From the NCBI GenBank assembly GCA_034440615.1, contig JAOTOM010004827.1:379001-443000 (forward strand): 64,000 bases of DNA, given 5' to 3'. A program made the translations under genes and the position numbers. Under the pieces are notes generated by a model. It worked only from the letters and a program-made list of their open reading frames with translations, searched no databases and had not been told where the DNA came from. Of the stretch, positions 45,623 through 58,330 are shown piece by piece (position 1 is the stretch's first letter; every line of letters begins with the position of its first letter). The stretch is from Ashinkailepas kermadecensis (lineage: Eukaryota > Arthropoda > Thecostraca > Neolepadidae).

Positions 45623-46427
45623 TGCCTGGCCGCCGCCACCAGTGGCACCGTCCCATACCCGGAGCAGCCGTCCTGGCCGCCGCCACCAGTGGCACCGTCC
45701 CATACCCGGAGCAGCCGTCCTGGCCGCCGCCACCAGTGGCACCGTCCCGTACCCGGAGCAGCCGTCCTGGCCGCCGCCACCAGTGGCACCGTCCCATACC
45801 CGGAGCAGCCGTCCTGGCCGCCGCCACCAGTGGCACCGTCCCATACCCGGAGCAGCCGTCCTGGCCGCCGCCACCAGTGGCACCGTCCCATACCCGGAGC
45901 AGCCGTCCTGGCCGCCGCCACCAGTGGCACCGTCCCATACCCGGAGCAGCCGTCCTGGCCGCCGCCACCAGTGGCACCGTCCCGTACCCGGAGCAGCCGT
46001 CCTGGCCGCCGCCACCAGTGGCACCGTCCCATACCCGGAGCAGCCGTCCTGGCCGCCGCCACCAGTGGCACCGTCCCATACCCGGAGCAGCCGTCCTGGC
46101 CGCCGCCACCAGTGGCACCGTCCCATACCCGGAGCAGCCGTCCTGGCCGCCGCCACCAGTGGCACCGTCCCATACCCGGAGCAGCCGTCCTGGCCGCCGC
46201 CACCAGTGGCACCGTCCCGTACCCGGAGCAGCCGTCCTGGCCGCCGCCACCAGTGGCACCGTCCCATACCCGGAGCAGCCGTCCTGGCCGCCGCCACCAG
46301 TGGCACCGTCCCATACCCGGAGCAGTCGTCCTGGCCGCCGCCACCAGTGGCACCGTCCCATACCCGGAGCAGCCGTCCTGGCCGCCGCCACCAGTGGCAC
46401 CGTCCCATACCCGGAGCAGTCGTCGGA
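45623..46427. repeat. 47-bp GC-rich satellite, about 17 copies
   Basis: The unit tggccgccgccaccagtggc, accgtcccatacccggagca, gccgtcc repeats every 47 bp, with cat/cgt as the main variant. Because 47 is not a multiple of 3, each frame cycles through all phases; none contains a stop, so frames of 320-470 codons exist on both strands. They are not genes. Confidence 0.97.
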
Positions 46428-46584
46428 GCGTGCGGGGCGTCGCCGCCGCGTCGAAGAGCTGCCAGCTGGGCCGGCTGCCAGCGGGCGTCGCTGCAGCGAC
46501 GGACGCATCACTGCAGGCCGCCGTTCGATGGGCCGGGCCGCGGTGGGTGTCGTCTGCAGTGACGCGCCGGGCCACACCGGCACC
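46428..46584. other. CpG-rich spacer between two satellites
   Basis: About 155 bp of very GC-rich unique sequence. No feature beyond composition. Confidence 0.4.
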
Positions 46585-46890
46585 GGGTGTCCTGTCAGGT
46601 GTCCTGTCGGGTGTCCTGTCGGGTGTCCTGTCGGGTGTCCTGTCGGGTGTCCTGTCGGGTGTCCTGTCGGGTGTCCTGTCGGGTGTCCTGTCGGGTGTCC
46701 TGTCGGGTGTCCTGTCGGGTGTCCTGTCGGGTGTCCTGTCGGGTGTCCTGTCGGGTGTCCTGTCGGGTGTCCTGTCGGGTGTCCTGTCGGGTGTCCTGTC
46801 GGGTGTCCCGTCGGGTGTCCTGCCGGGTGTCCTGTCGGGTGTCCTGTCGGGTGTCCTGTCGGGTGTCCTGTCGGGTGTCCTGCCGGGAGC
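46585..46890. repeat. 12-bp satellite, about 25 copies
   Basis: The unit gtcgggtgtcct repeats with rare changes (ccgtcggg, tgccggg). Twelve is a multiple of 3, so every frame gives a four-residue repeat, open in all plus frames and one minus frame. The ggtgtcc core also occurs in the 14-bp satellite at 3.4-4.2 kb. Confidence 0.97.
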
Positions 46891-49543
46891 CGCCGGGAGA
46901 CGGTGCAGGGCGCGCCGAGCCCGACCGCAGCCGCCGTGGCGACTTTTGACATTCAGCCGCTTCTCGTCTGATCAATACGGCTGGTGCGGGGGTTGGAGCC
47001 GCCCACCGGGCCGGCGCGGGCGGCGGGCGGGCAGCGGACGGCGGGAGAAGCGGCAACACCGCACCGGAGGTGCCTTCAGGACCACACTCGCACAACACCA
47101 CCCACCGCCCACGGCATAGGCCGGCGAGTCGGTGCACTCCCGTTACAAGTGGTGCACTTGATGTGTAGTTGTTAAGTCGAATTGTTTTCTTTTTCGACCT
47201 AGCAGTTTCGAAATAGCTATTTTCATGAAATATAGAGAAGAGAGCAGGTCGTGATTCGCTAAAAGGGCAGGGACACTCCGCATTCTCCTCCGCCGTAAAA
47301 TACATCGGGGTTTTAGTTGTTTAAATGCGTCTGTAGTTTCAGTTTAGCTGACAAATGTCGAAAACGAGAACAGGAAAGGTATTCGGACTCTACCTTGTCA
47401 TATCCATCTAAATATTCGACCAGTGAGTGAAATAAAACATTGTTCAACGAGTGTGAGGGTCAAAATCAGCGTAGGATGGTCTTTAACTGTATTATATGTT
47501 TAACTTTCAGATGAGAATGCAGCAGATTCTCAGCTAAAGCTTAACAAAACCAATACAGTTGAAGGCCGTCCTGCGCGAATTTTAAACTGGCTGCCATTCA
47601 ACAGAGTGTTCGGGTATATGTGATCCGCGGTCCGACGAAGTGCAGTGCCACTCGGATGGCATCATACACTGCTCAATGAGGGGTCTTCTGCCTGATAAAC
47701 ACACGGACGGCATGTTTGGCCGGTGGTCCGTTCCCCTCCCAAGACGAGAGGGTCGCATTTCTCGTAACTTCCGTTGGAACGTGCTACCCATGCCCATGCC
47801 CGTTCTCGTAGTCTCAAATAGGCTGTGTAATTGATGAGAGTATGTTTGATCTGAACAAGAAAGTGGAAACTACTGTAGCAGTCTCAGCAGAGTAGTGAGA
47901 GAACATTCACAATAATATGAACAAGTGTCCATATTATTGTTCCATAGTTCGGACTTTAGTAGTGCAACTAAAGTTGATCCAAGTACGCATATGCTGGGAT
48001 GTACCATGCCACCGTCCGCGCACGAATTTGCTCAGTTGTCCTCGCACTTGGTTGGCAATATCTCAGAAACACTGTTTCCGCAATACATATAGCATTTTGC
48101 CAAGCTTAACAGACCGTGTGCTTGTCTACAGTAGGTCCTCATCTCGAGCATAGACATAACGCTAGAGAAAGAGGCAAACTCGTAGAGTCTCTTCTCAAGC
48201 ACTGCAACGCTAAGCTAAGTTTTATATAATGTCTTCCATCGCTGGTGAAGAACACTGAAGGTGGAAGCTCTCTCAAGCACCTGTCCCGAAGAACTTACTG
48301 ATCCGTAAAATTTAAATTGTAGGCACGTCGAACGTTCTAAGACTTATCTTGCGTATAATGGAATTTGTGAGGCATCTATCACGTAATGCTGACGAGAAAT
48401 AGAAGAAAAAAACATTCCGGGTGAACGTATGGCGTTGATGGGGATCCAATTGTTAGGCGAAATACACTCTTGAGAGTTTTGACACCAAGCCAAAACTCCA
48501 GAATATTTGGCAGCACGGCAGCTTTGCATAGATCGCAGTGGTCAAAGTGCTGCCAATCTGCCCACTGGGCGATCAGCTGGGACAGATAGCGGACAGGATG
48601 TAGCGGTCGATGCAGTGAGATTGCGGCAAAAGCAAATATTAAGCAACGTTCGTGTGGACGGGCCGCAGCGATTGTGAGCAGACAGCGGCCATCGCGGATA
48701 GATCACGGCGCGCGCAACGCCAGCTGCTCGGTCGTAACCAAGAGCGGTCTGCCGCACCGGGCGGGCGGTCTGGATAGTCATCACCGCTAATATTTATGGT
48801 TGAATAAATTAGCTGAGAGCTGCTTAAGCAACCAGATATTCAGTCAGTTGTCTTTACCTGATTGACGAATGACTTGAAGGCCTGACCCACGCGTCACTGG
48901 GTTCGGCAGCCGAACACGTACAACTGGGGGCGAGGTAGGGAGGGGCAGATTCTGTCCCTACCTAACTTGAAAAGCTGCGGGCCTATTTCGTCCTCGCTGG
49001 CGACAAACGACAACCCTCAACAAGATGAGCTCTGCTAAGTCAAGTATATTGACGCAAGTTTTGCATATGACGACACAGGTCAATCCAAAGCTCAAAAGTT
49101 GTCCTACTTGGCGACGTTTCCAGTTTGGCCGAGCATCATAACGCTGAGCAGCGCAGAGGCCGAATTTGAGTGCCGCCATGCGCCTTACATCCTAAGATAG
49201 CCAAGAAAGGCACCCATCAGTAAAGGCAAGATCGAGGTCATGGTGGATCACGTGGTATTCAGAGACCAAATATTGAGTCTGGGCTTATACTCATGCGGTG
49301 CATGCTCCTACACAAAATGTTGCCAGTATGGACAATAAGCAACTTGCCCGAGCACATGGTATCATATATCCCCTTATCTTCTGGCAAAAAAAAACTGATT
49401 TTCGAGATTTTTATTTAAAAAAACGAAGTGGGAAGGGCTACACGGCTCCAAACGAAGTCAATGGGAGGTGAAAGTTGCTGAGACATGCAACATTCACAAC
49501 GCTGGACGCTCTGAATGATATATTTGATCCAACGCGAGTCTGA

Positions 49544-49545
<2 letters not shown>
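46891..49545. other. Mostly unique sequence without recognisable gene
   Basis: 46.89-47.12 kb is CpG-rich; the rest is of average composition. The only structure seen is the imperfect inverted repeat at 47469-47577. Confidence 0.4.
47469..47577. repeat. Imperfect inverted repeat with a loop of about 60 bp
   Basis: The left arm is gcgtaggatggtctttaact then gtat. The right arm in reverse complement is cgcaggacggccttcaactg then tat. About 19 of 23 positions pair. It could be a foldback remnant. Confidence 0.6.

Positions 49546-49595
<50 letters not shown>
49546..49595. repeat. (TA)n microsatellite
   Basis: Fifty bases of uninterrupted alternating A and T. Confidence 0.99.
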
Positions 49596-49598
<3 letters not shown>

Positions 49599-49941
49599 GT
49601 TTTCGTAATGAAGCCACACGATTTAGGAGCATACAAATATTTGTTTTAGTTGTCCAAATTTTGACATCCACGTTGAATAAAGGAAATAATTGGGAGATGA
49701 CAGCATTATTGCTCACTAAAGTAAGCAAGGTGAAGAGGGCTAAGCAACTCAGTTAATTTACCCAGCGACTTTATCCAGTTGATGTTACCCAATATGGAAT
49801 TCCGCAACCAGCAGGACTTCAGAGTCCACCCGCAACCAATCGGCGTGGGAGGCTGGCGACGCTATATGGCGTAGCAGTTGAATACGTCGTAAAATAACCT
49901 AACGTTCTTCTTATTGTTATTCGAAGTTACCTGATCGGAGA

Positions 49942-50010
49942 TTTCAGCTCGCTCGTAGGTGGAACAGCCACGGCGTTAACAGCCTCGTACGTGGAACAGC
50001 CACGGCGTTA
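49942..50010. repeat. Direct duplication of about 34 bp
   Basis: gtggaacagccacggcgtta occurs at 49959 and 49991, each preceded by ctcgtaSg. Confidence 0.85.
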
Positions 50011-50087
50011 ACTGTGGCGCTTCTTTTAAAAGGTGGTAGGAATACCACCCATGTGAGCTTTCATTATCCACGTATAATAATAAGAAG

Positions 50088-50173
50088 AAAAATAATAACA
50101 ATAATAACAATAATAACAATAACAATAATAATAATAATAGTAATAATAATAATATAATAATAATAGTAATAAT
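50088..50173. repeat. (AAT)n/(AAC)n microsatellite
   Basis: A run of aataacaat and aataat triplets with tag interruptions. Confidence 0.95.
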
Positions 50174-52754
50174 ACCAACTTTGGGTCCTTGGCCATTTGA
50201 GTGACACGTGAGGGACGGATATTTTTGTCACATGTAACCTGATGCCAAATTATACAGCACTTTTTTTTTCATCGACAGCGTTTACACCTACAGTCAGCCA
50301 TGTAAAGAGGAAAGGGAACATACAGCTGCCTTGAAACTTTGATACTTTATGTTTCATTGAATGAATTATCCGAGTGAAACATTCGCCTTGCACTTTTATG
50401 ACAAACTTTGCAAATACATTTAGCTGGAATGTATTACGGCAACTGATCTGCGGAGATCATGGTCAGGTCGGACCCTCTTCGGAACGTGTTATCTTTGATA
50501 GCTAACTTTAAATACTAAAATTAAGCAAACTGACATGTGCTCAAATGCTAAGAGTTCGTAGTCAAACGATCTCGCAAAAGCTGAAAAGAAAACAACTACG
50601 GGGTTACACCACATTGGATCACGAGGTCAAACACACTTAGTGCTGTGCAAAAGTTGTATGTGCGTGTGATGTGAGCACCCGAGCAGTTTATTAGCCATGT
50701 GTAGCGCGAACAAATGAAAAGGTGACAAAATATGAGACATAATCTGACAAAGGGTGATAAGGCATGCCCTACACGTTATATACCTTACATTCTCATCTCT
50801 GCCATGTCGGCTACAAAAGGAGGTTTGTGAGAAGTTAACGATTTTCAAACGCACTGAAATGCACTTTGCTTTGCTTCGCCCTACTTTTAGCGTAGTTGCA
50901 CACAAGGCAAGGTGTACCCAAAATCATCTGAAGCTCAGTTTTGACCAGTGGCTCTAATAGTCACCCTGGTCTAAAATGGCTGACGGCGATACACCATCAA
51001 TGCGAATATTGGTAAGTCGATAGAACAGTGGTTGTCGCGTTTCTCTCGCAACTCTGGTGCCCAAGTCCAATTTGGGCAACTGCTTATATTTTCGCTCCTC
51101 CGGAACTACTTGGCGTGAGGGAGTGAAAACATGAAGCCTACGCAGGTAAGCACGGCTTAATACAATACTTCCTCTAATCTCTTCAATTGAAACTTTAAAT
51201 GCATTTTTTCCTGCGCTAAATCACAATACGTTATACAAGAACTGATCGTTCAAGACAAGCTGGCTTCGTGACAATGGTGACCTATCATGACAGTGATAGG
51301 TCTTAAACTATTCCATATCTTTATTTATGTTATCAGACGATCAGCATTTCGAAAATCCGTCCTCTTCGGCGCCGATTCGAATTGAAACAAAGCTAACCAT
51401 TAGTTTCGAATTCATGCTAAACACCACCACAATGGAGATTCTACTTCCATGCAATTCATTGATTGGGAACGACACACGTTACGAGATAGATATAAATTGT
51501 TTTAGTTGCACTTCTCCTTTGCTACTTCATCGATCTTAGTGGATACTCTACGGTTGCCATCCCCCCTCCATTGCAAGTCGGCTTGGCCCGCCAGTTGATA
51601 AAACCAGCATTAGGAGCCTGTAAGGGCGCTGAACGGAGGAATCTCTAGACAAGTGTCAAATCTAGACAAATATAGACAAGTGTCGTCGAATCTCCGTGCA
51701 CATCAGTCGCATGCGGATTGCCTAGACTGCGTTTCATAAGTAAAGAATAAAGTAAAGTAAAGTAAAGTACTGCATAAGTAAAGAGACATCAGTAAAGAGA
51801 CTTGGGATGCGAAATATTGGCTAAATTGCCGTACTAAAAGCAGATATGACGAACCGTCAGGACTCCGGGCACGTCATTTAGCGACGTCTACGCTGCCAGG
51901 GGACTGCTGGCAAGCTGGGAATGGTGGAAATTGTCCTCAAAGCCGCCACCCTTAGCTATGCTACTGATCAGAAATACCATATTCGTTCATGGGATATGGA
52001 TGAGACCACCGGGTCGCATCCAGAGGATGGATATCGGTTTTGTGCACGCGGAAACCTCATCGGATAACAATAGGCATCACACAGAACTACAAAAGTGAAT
52101 TAACGACGTTTGTTGGAGTAAAGTGTTCAGGATGCATACTTCAATCAATAATATTCCTCTCCCGCCTGCAGGGGTGCTTCAGAGCGCTCCCAGGGAATTG
52201 CGGACGGCCGCGTACAAAATTAAATCCCGCCAATTGTAGGAAACGACGTCGAAGCGCTGCCTCGATAATTTAACGTCCAGTCGAACTGCATGTGAAGCCG
52301 CTCGGACAGCGCGGTGACGTCACTCGGCCAGCGCGGCGACCTGGTTGCAGACTTCGGCAAATGGCCCCCGGGACTGAACTGGATTTCCCGGAACGCTAAT
52401 CAGCCAGGACGCCGCCGGGCTACAGGGCGACCACGACCATTGGCTGCGGTGGGAAACCTATCGTGAGCTGCAGGGGCGCGAGAACGCCGCCGCAAACCCC
52501 TTCCTTTGAACAAGAGTTGAGGGTAGGTGCTTCAGGGAAATTTTGCAGCACCTTGCAAAACTGTTGAAAGCTGGCGACCAGCGGAAAAGCTGGCGCAATC
52601 ATCTTCGTTTCAGCAGATATTAAGCACCATTCATGAAGACCGTTGTCATACAAATTTACAAAAATCGAAAACTTTTTCAACAGGAAAGTTATCACGACTT
52701 CAAAAGCGTGACGGTCGGGTCTGGCCGGGCCGGGCCGATCGGGCCGCTCAGGCG
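50174..52754. other. Unique sequence with a possible tRNA-like SINE relic
   Basis: No gene was recognised. gagacccaagtaaag-type runs and (AAGT)n lie at about 51740-51800. The hairpin at 51059-51077 (gcccaagtccaatttgggc) has the shape of a tRNA T-arm, and tagaacagtggttgtcgcg 38 bp upstream resembles an A-box, so 51019-51180 could be an old SINE. Confidence 0.4.
51019..51085 (+). mobile_element. Possible decayed tRNA-like SINE head
   Basis: The T-arm-like hairpin gcccaa/ttgggc with a 7-base loop (51059-51077) follows an A-box-like tagaacagtggttgtcgcg. No second copy in the window and no clear ends, so confidence is low. Confidence 0.35.
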
Positions 52755-52764
52755 AAATCCCGTA

Positions 52765-53095
52765 CCATATACATGTGAGAAGACTCGCTCGGGCTTTTCC
52801 CTCACTCTGGTGAACTCTTGCATAATACGCAAGGGAGTAGACTCGCTCGGGCTTTGCACTCACTAAGGCGAACTCTCGTACAATATGCATTTTAGTAGAC
52901 TCGCTCGGGCTTTGCCCTCACTCAGGTGAACTCTCGTATAGTATGCATGTGAGTAGACTCGCTTGGGCTCTTCCCTCACTCGGATGAACTCTAGTTACAA
53001 GGGAGTCGACCAGCTCGGGCTTTGCCCTCACTCAAGTGAACTCTCGTACAATATTCTTGGGAGTAGACTCACTTGGGCTTTGCCGTCACTCGTAC
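52765..53095. repeat. 58-bp tandem repeat, about 5.5 copies
   Basis: gagtagactcgctcgggctt recurs near 52783, 52841, 52899, 52957 and 53067, with a damaged copy near 53009. Each is followed by tgccctcactcaggtgaact and ctcgtacaatatgca. Frames through it are artefacts. Confidence 0.93.
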
Positions 53096-55757
53096 GTACG
53101 AAATAAAATGTCTGTGTCGGGGTTTGCAAGGCAAATTTTGCATGCCAGGCTCTGTCCTACAGTGTGTATGATCATGCTCGGTCAAAGGGCGAAGAGACAA
53201 CGTTGCAAAAATTGCCACACTCGTTCCCTCCCTGCAAAATATTGTTGATTTACGCATATCCTCCCCGCAACAAAATATACTACATGAATAAACACCACTC
53301 AATTCCTTCAAATTAACATTGACCTGATTCCATGACATTGACTTTCGCTGGTACCATGGTTTTAGCCGGTGTCTTGGCTATGTATCTGGAGTCACGAAAT
53401 CGCAGTTGTCACGATCAGACTCCCGAGACGACGGAGACGACTGGGTGACTGGGAGCACCCCGATATTAACCCTTTTGACCTGATCTGATAGGTCAACCAG
53501 AGGAGTCGGGTCAAATAGTTCTTAAGCTTCAAGAAGCCATGGCACGTCATGACTCCTGCTTGCCTTGGTTCTTTCAAAAGCCATGGATCTTGCTTCCGTT
53601 ATCCTCGAACAAAAATCAGTGTGATTCAGTCATTGCACTGCGAGTGGTGAAAGTGTGCTGGGCCGCCTTTCACAAAGTGCATTGGCCTCACAAGGCGCTA
53701 AAATTAAAAAAAACATATTTCAAACCAACATCGGCTCTATCTAACACTTTAATGAACATTCCCACGTAATCAATACATTTACTACGCCATCACTAGCACA
53801 ACCTTTACAACATTCACCTGAATGACCCCTACATCGGCAATGACGAATTGCAACCATGTGAGATGCTTTTAGTACTCGAATATACGCCATCCTGTTAGCC
53901 CCACGGAGCTGAACTACACCATTTACCACTTCCCCGATAACTAATTAAGCCACTTGCCAGCGCCGCGGCAAGCTGAACACTTAGGTGTAGACGGTAATGG
54001 CGCTAATCAGTCATCACAGATGGCGGGGCGTCTGCCGTCGATGCGACGGCGGCGACCGGTCACCGGCCCGCCCGCTCCACGCCGCTCCAAATCGGCGTGT
54101 ATGGCGGCAATTACTGTCCACCGCCGCCGGCAGTCAGCTGGCGGCGACCATCAGCTGGAGCCAGGCACTGGGACGCTCTCCCTGCGCCGCCCTCTCGACG
54201 CCGGGCATCGAACGTGCGATGGGATGCATTTTTGGAGGAGTCGCCAGGCAACGGCTACTTCTTAAGCCCTGTTGCTAAGCATTTAATTGCATTTGCTTGA
54301 ACTTAGCTTCGCTCGGCGATGAACGTTCGCAGGATTTACCTTTACGTGTGCTGACCGAACGCGCGGGCGTCAACAGCGGGCGTCTCCACTGCACCGCCAT
54401 CCAGCCGAGAACGGCGAGCCACGCTCTCGGCTCCCACCACCTGTCGGCGGACACTCAGCCCAATGGCGCCTGTCGCCGTACACACACGCAATTCAACGAA
54501 ATGTGTCTGGGTTTGGGTCTCCGAACCGTTGACCCATTTCAACATGAATGGCTGACTGGCTGGCAGGCTGGCCGAGCCGTCGCCTGGTCCGGTGCAGTTG
54601 AATGCGGCTGTACTTACTTGCACTGCTGGGAGCGGTATAAATCGACATATTCCACACTTGCCATAGTGGTGGGTGTAGGTTCATGGGACATGGTCTATGT
54701 CCTGGCGGTTCTTAAGCCCTAGTCAGCCAGATAGTTGAGAAACGTCTTTATTTCCCTAGTAGAGTAATGCCATCTGGGAACTCTGGGCACCAGGCAGTTG
54801 AACTTCAGGGTTATCTGCTGTGTTATTTTGGTCCCCAAATGAACAGCATATGTGACGTACAATCAAAAATGACTGAGTAAGTAATACAGAGTTAGAGACG
54901 CCTTGTGAGCTTTAATGTCAAGCGAGGGCATCAGTCTATTATTCAGGGCACTCTCAGGCAGTGTGGTGAGAGTGTCATTGAGGTTGCTTGCGTCAGATCG
55001 GGAAACGGCCTGGGGATAGCAGTTGCCGTAGAGACGGCCAACTCGGAAGTATGCGACACAGCATCCCTGGTGCACCACTATGGCACATTTACCGCTTCTA
55101 TCATATTACGAACCATGAGTGTCGTGGCTCAAAATTCCTGGAAGCACTCGGAGTCGCCTACTATGGACAAGTTGTGTGTAAGTAGCTGCCACACAGCCCT
55201 TCCATGCTGAGCAGTTGATTCCGTGAAATGAGATATGGCGTCGTTATGGTGTCATTACATCGGTGAAGGCAGCCTTCGTCGCCATGCGGCCGCCCTCCGA
55301 GTCCAGTGACACTGCCACTACGGACGTATCAGGTCACAGCGTCGGGCCAACCGTCGACACCACAGCCCATCCAGAACACTTTAAAGCGGCGAATAGGCCC
55401 ATATTTCACGCGCCACACGGCGGCTGAGTGGTCTTTCCAGTTCCTTTATTAATCTACCCGAACGAGTGCGAGTGGACGCTGAAGACTCGTTGCTCCAGTC
55501 GGAGTCCACTCCACTCGCTGCACGGCACCGCTTCACAGCGGCATGGTGACACTATTCTGAGGGGGAGGGGCGTTCGACCAACTGTTGTGTGCACCGTGCC
55601 GCTACGTCTGTCAGCTCATACGTCTCGACACGACGTATTAATAATGCATAAATCCGGCAAAGAAACACGTTCTCAGCGGCCCGTTCAGGACGCACTGGCC
55701 TATGCAGACTAGCTTCACAGACTGTCCAAATTTGGCCGTGCTCTCTGCCACTTGGAG
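53096..55757. other. Spacer without recognisable gene
   Basis: 54.0-54.6 kb is CpG-rich with overlapping frames on three phases (93-141 codons) and no domain. The rest has short frames only. Confidence 0.4.
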
Positions 55758-56027
55758 TTACCGAGAAACGATTTCGCGAGGAAAATAGCTGTTCGAATAT
55801 CTCGCATGACAACGCTGGTCCAGATTGGGGTTTAGCATTTTGAGCGTTGCGATTTGTTCGCTGCTACATATTGATCTCATAAACCCAGCCAATATAAATG
55901 TACCCTTACGGATGCGCATTGGGGGCAGATGTAGAAGAAAATGGAGTGTGACGAATTCTGAGATGGCAAGGATCATTGAGCCAGATAATCGCAAGTACAG
56001 TGTTGGAAGAAGTCCAGAAAGTTGCAA
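55758..56027 (-). CDS. Unidentified minus-strand open frame
   Basis: An 89-codon frame rich in hydrophobic residues. Inside it the minus strand has a pyrimidine-rich stretch ending ccttgccatctcag (an acceptor-like site) and, 53 bases on, gcatccgtaagg (a donor-like site), so only an inner part might be an exon. No family was recognised. A plus-strand frame overlaps it, so it may be spurious. Confidence 0.15.
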   Translation of the reverse strand: MQLSGLLPTLYLRLSGSMILAISEFVTLHFLLHLPPMRIRKGTFILAGFMRSICSSEQIATLKMLNPNLDQRCHARYSNSYFPREIVSR

Positions 56028-56269
56028 AAGTCTTCAAAGATATTTTCGATGAACATCCCTGTCCAGAATATTTCCCATAAAATACCCCAGAAATATCATC
56101 ATTCGCATTCTTGTTGAAAGGTCAAATAGCAATGCTCAATAATGGACGCAGTGCATTCGCCAATACAAAACTGGGTGGTTTTAAATATATCATGCCTGTG
56201 AGTTAGTGGTTTCATGAAGTGTTCTTCGTTTTCGTCACTTTTTCACGTGAGCAGATGCTCGTTTGTTCT

Positions 56270-56500
56270 TTACTTACCATCGGGCAGATAATCGAATAGC
56301 ATGCTAATCGGAGACACGCGAACGACCCCACCCTCACGTGATCGGAAAACGTCTTCATTTTCAGTGGAAATATTAGTGAAACAAACAAAATACTTCACTC
56401 TTGCACATAGCTCTGGAGCACTTGCCCCATCCCTAGTGAAAACAAATATAAGGTCCCTGCCATCCGGAATGATGGGTTGAAATGGACGGTTTCGGTTCAC
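56270..56500 (-). CDS. Unidentified minus-strand open frame, possible exon
   Basis: This 76-codon frame has a balanced composition and ends FDYLPDGK. The last codons lie on gatggtaagtaaag, a good match to a 5' splice site (about 56272-56280), so the frame could be an exon whose apparent stop lies in the intron. A possible acceptor, ccggatggcag, lies near 56462. I recognise no domain. Confidence 0.25.
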   Translation of the reverse strand: MNRNRPFQPIIPDGRDLIFVFTRDGASAPELCARVKYFVCFTNISTENEDVFRSREGGVVRVSPISMLFDYLPDGK

Positions 56501-57693
56501 CCAACCCTTGACCCGCTAACGATATTTGCAAGTTTTTGGACAACCACAGGCAGTGCTTGTGAACAGATAGCGCTTCCCAAGCGGTACTTCCCTACCGGCC
56601 ACCATAGGCCTAAAGCTGAATTTAAATATAATCACCAAGCGGTGTCATCTACTAAACTTCACCCAATCCCTGACCTCACAATTCAGCTCCAAAATGACCA
56701 GCAAACTGCGTCTGCAATTCCCCACAGCCAGGGCACACTGGCGGGGCCTTGTCGGCAATGAACCCCTAATCGTTCTGGGGGACAGCACCCCTTTCCACGA
56801 ATCGGCCCCGGGGCGTCGGCTCGGCCAGGCTAGCAGCGGTGATGGTAATGCAGCCGCCGTCGCCGACGCTGGCCGCAGCCGGTGGCACGTGAGTGGACAG
56901 TCAGCTGGCTAGTCAGCTGACTGTGCACCTCGTGGTCCGCCCGGCGCCGGGGCCGGGCAGCACGGGATCGATGCGGGGAAACGCGGTGCTGGGCTTCGAT
57001 GATTTCGTCCCCCGTGCCGTTCCCCGTTTCTGATGCATCGCCGGGGATATCCCCCGACTCAACCCGATTCGATCGATGTCTGGTATATTTCCATGCGCTC
57101 GTTTCGCTTATATTGCATACTTAGACATCGAGAAGTATTTAGCGTGCAATGCACTAATACGATAAAAGATGAGACGAGGAAACTTTAATGTTATTTTCAA
57201 TATCCGATGATTTTTCAACCTGGACAAAGACATAAAACACCTCGACAAATTCAGAGGGGGGTAAAGCCTGTAGGTACATCCAAAATGTAACTTGACCCAT
57301 ATGCTTGACATACATTTCAAATAGCAGAGCATTGGGGCTTCGAGGTTTTTTCCACCATGAGCACCGTTGGTGTGGTGACCTGTTCGGTACGTGCGGGGTA
57401 GGAGCTGTTTTAATACCACTTCTTTTCATGTAATACTGTTCGACGACTGTATTTTATGTTGATGGAGCCGCCAATCAACCCGTACAACGGGCTGTCAGAC
57501 GCATGGCAGACGCATGGCAGACGCATGGCAGGCGCCATCGCTCTGGCACGGTACGAACTGAGGAATCTGCAAAACAAATATTGCCTAACTTGCCTAACTG
57601 AAAACAAATATTGCACCCACTTTTTGCCCTTCCTTTGAACCCTCCTCATGCCATGTGCACTTCTGGACACAATTTTATGAAAAACATCGGGGT

Positions 57694-57709
57694 GGGGGGG
57701 GGGGGGGGG
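57694..57709. repeat. G homopolymer
   Basis: An unbroken run of 16 G, preceded by ggggt. Confidence 0.99.
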
Positions 57710-57886
57710 CAAGAATAGAGCGAACAAAACACTTCCAGGCAGATGCATCTATCGTGACATGCAGAGCCCATCTCTTCGGCAATATCCACCAGTTTTGATA
57801 ATATTTTTTAACACCAACGTTCTTAATTAATTTCTTTGAGGTAGGACTGCAAATCCTGAACGAAAAATAAAACATCAAGGCCGATG

Positions 57887-58330
57887 TTACTGGCCACAGG
57901 CCATCCTCAAATCTCTCTTGGTGACCAATCTTGTGCCTGATAGGCAGATACCGTTTTCGAACGCCAGAGAAAAGCCGTACCTGAGCCGGAAGGTGATTTT
58001 ACTATATTCGACTTGAACCTCTAAGCCGCGCTGCTCACAGCATCTAGTGCCAACTAGGCAACCGACGCCCATGTACCAGTACGACGAATTATGCACCTGG
58101 GAGGCGATCCGGTAGCTTGCCTCCCATGTCCCTCGGCCCAAACTGTCCGCGTCTTGGTCGTCTGAGGTGTTTATGAGACACGATTCCGTGAAGGCCACCT
58201 TCCAAACAGGTCCGATCGGACAGATTCTTGCGATTGCAGAAACTATGTGCTGTATTGTTTTAGGGCTATGAATAATAACAGAAAACGATGACTGACCGAC
58301 TTTGGATTTTGTTCACCATATATCGATATC
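57887..58330 (-). CDS. Unidentified minus-strand coding-like block (C-terminal part)
   Basis: The frame is open from a stop near 58315 to taa at 57887, about 140 codons. It includes WKVAFTESCLINTSDDQD, SYWYMGVGCLVGTRCC and a terminal RDLRMACGQ, and has six or more cysteines. Composition and codon variety look like real coding sequence. It follows the 58243-58821 frame on the same strand with a short overlap in another phase, so the two may be one gene broken by a single indel near 58.32 kb, or two exons. No family was recognised; a relic of a mobile element or integrated virus is possible but unproven. Confidence 0.35.

Noticed and set aside
45431..47119. Frames of 325-476 codons on both strands
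   Set aside because: Produced by the 47-bp and 12-bp satellites; no start context, domain or codon bias beyond the repeat.
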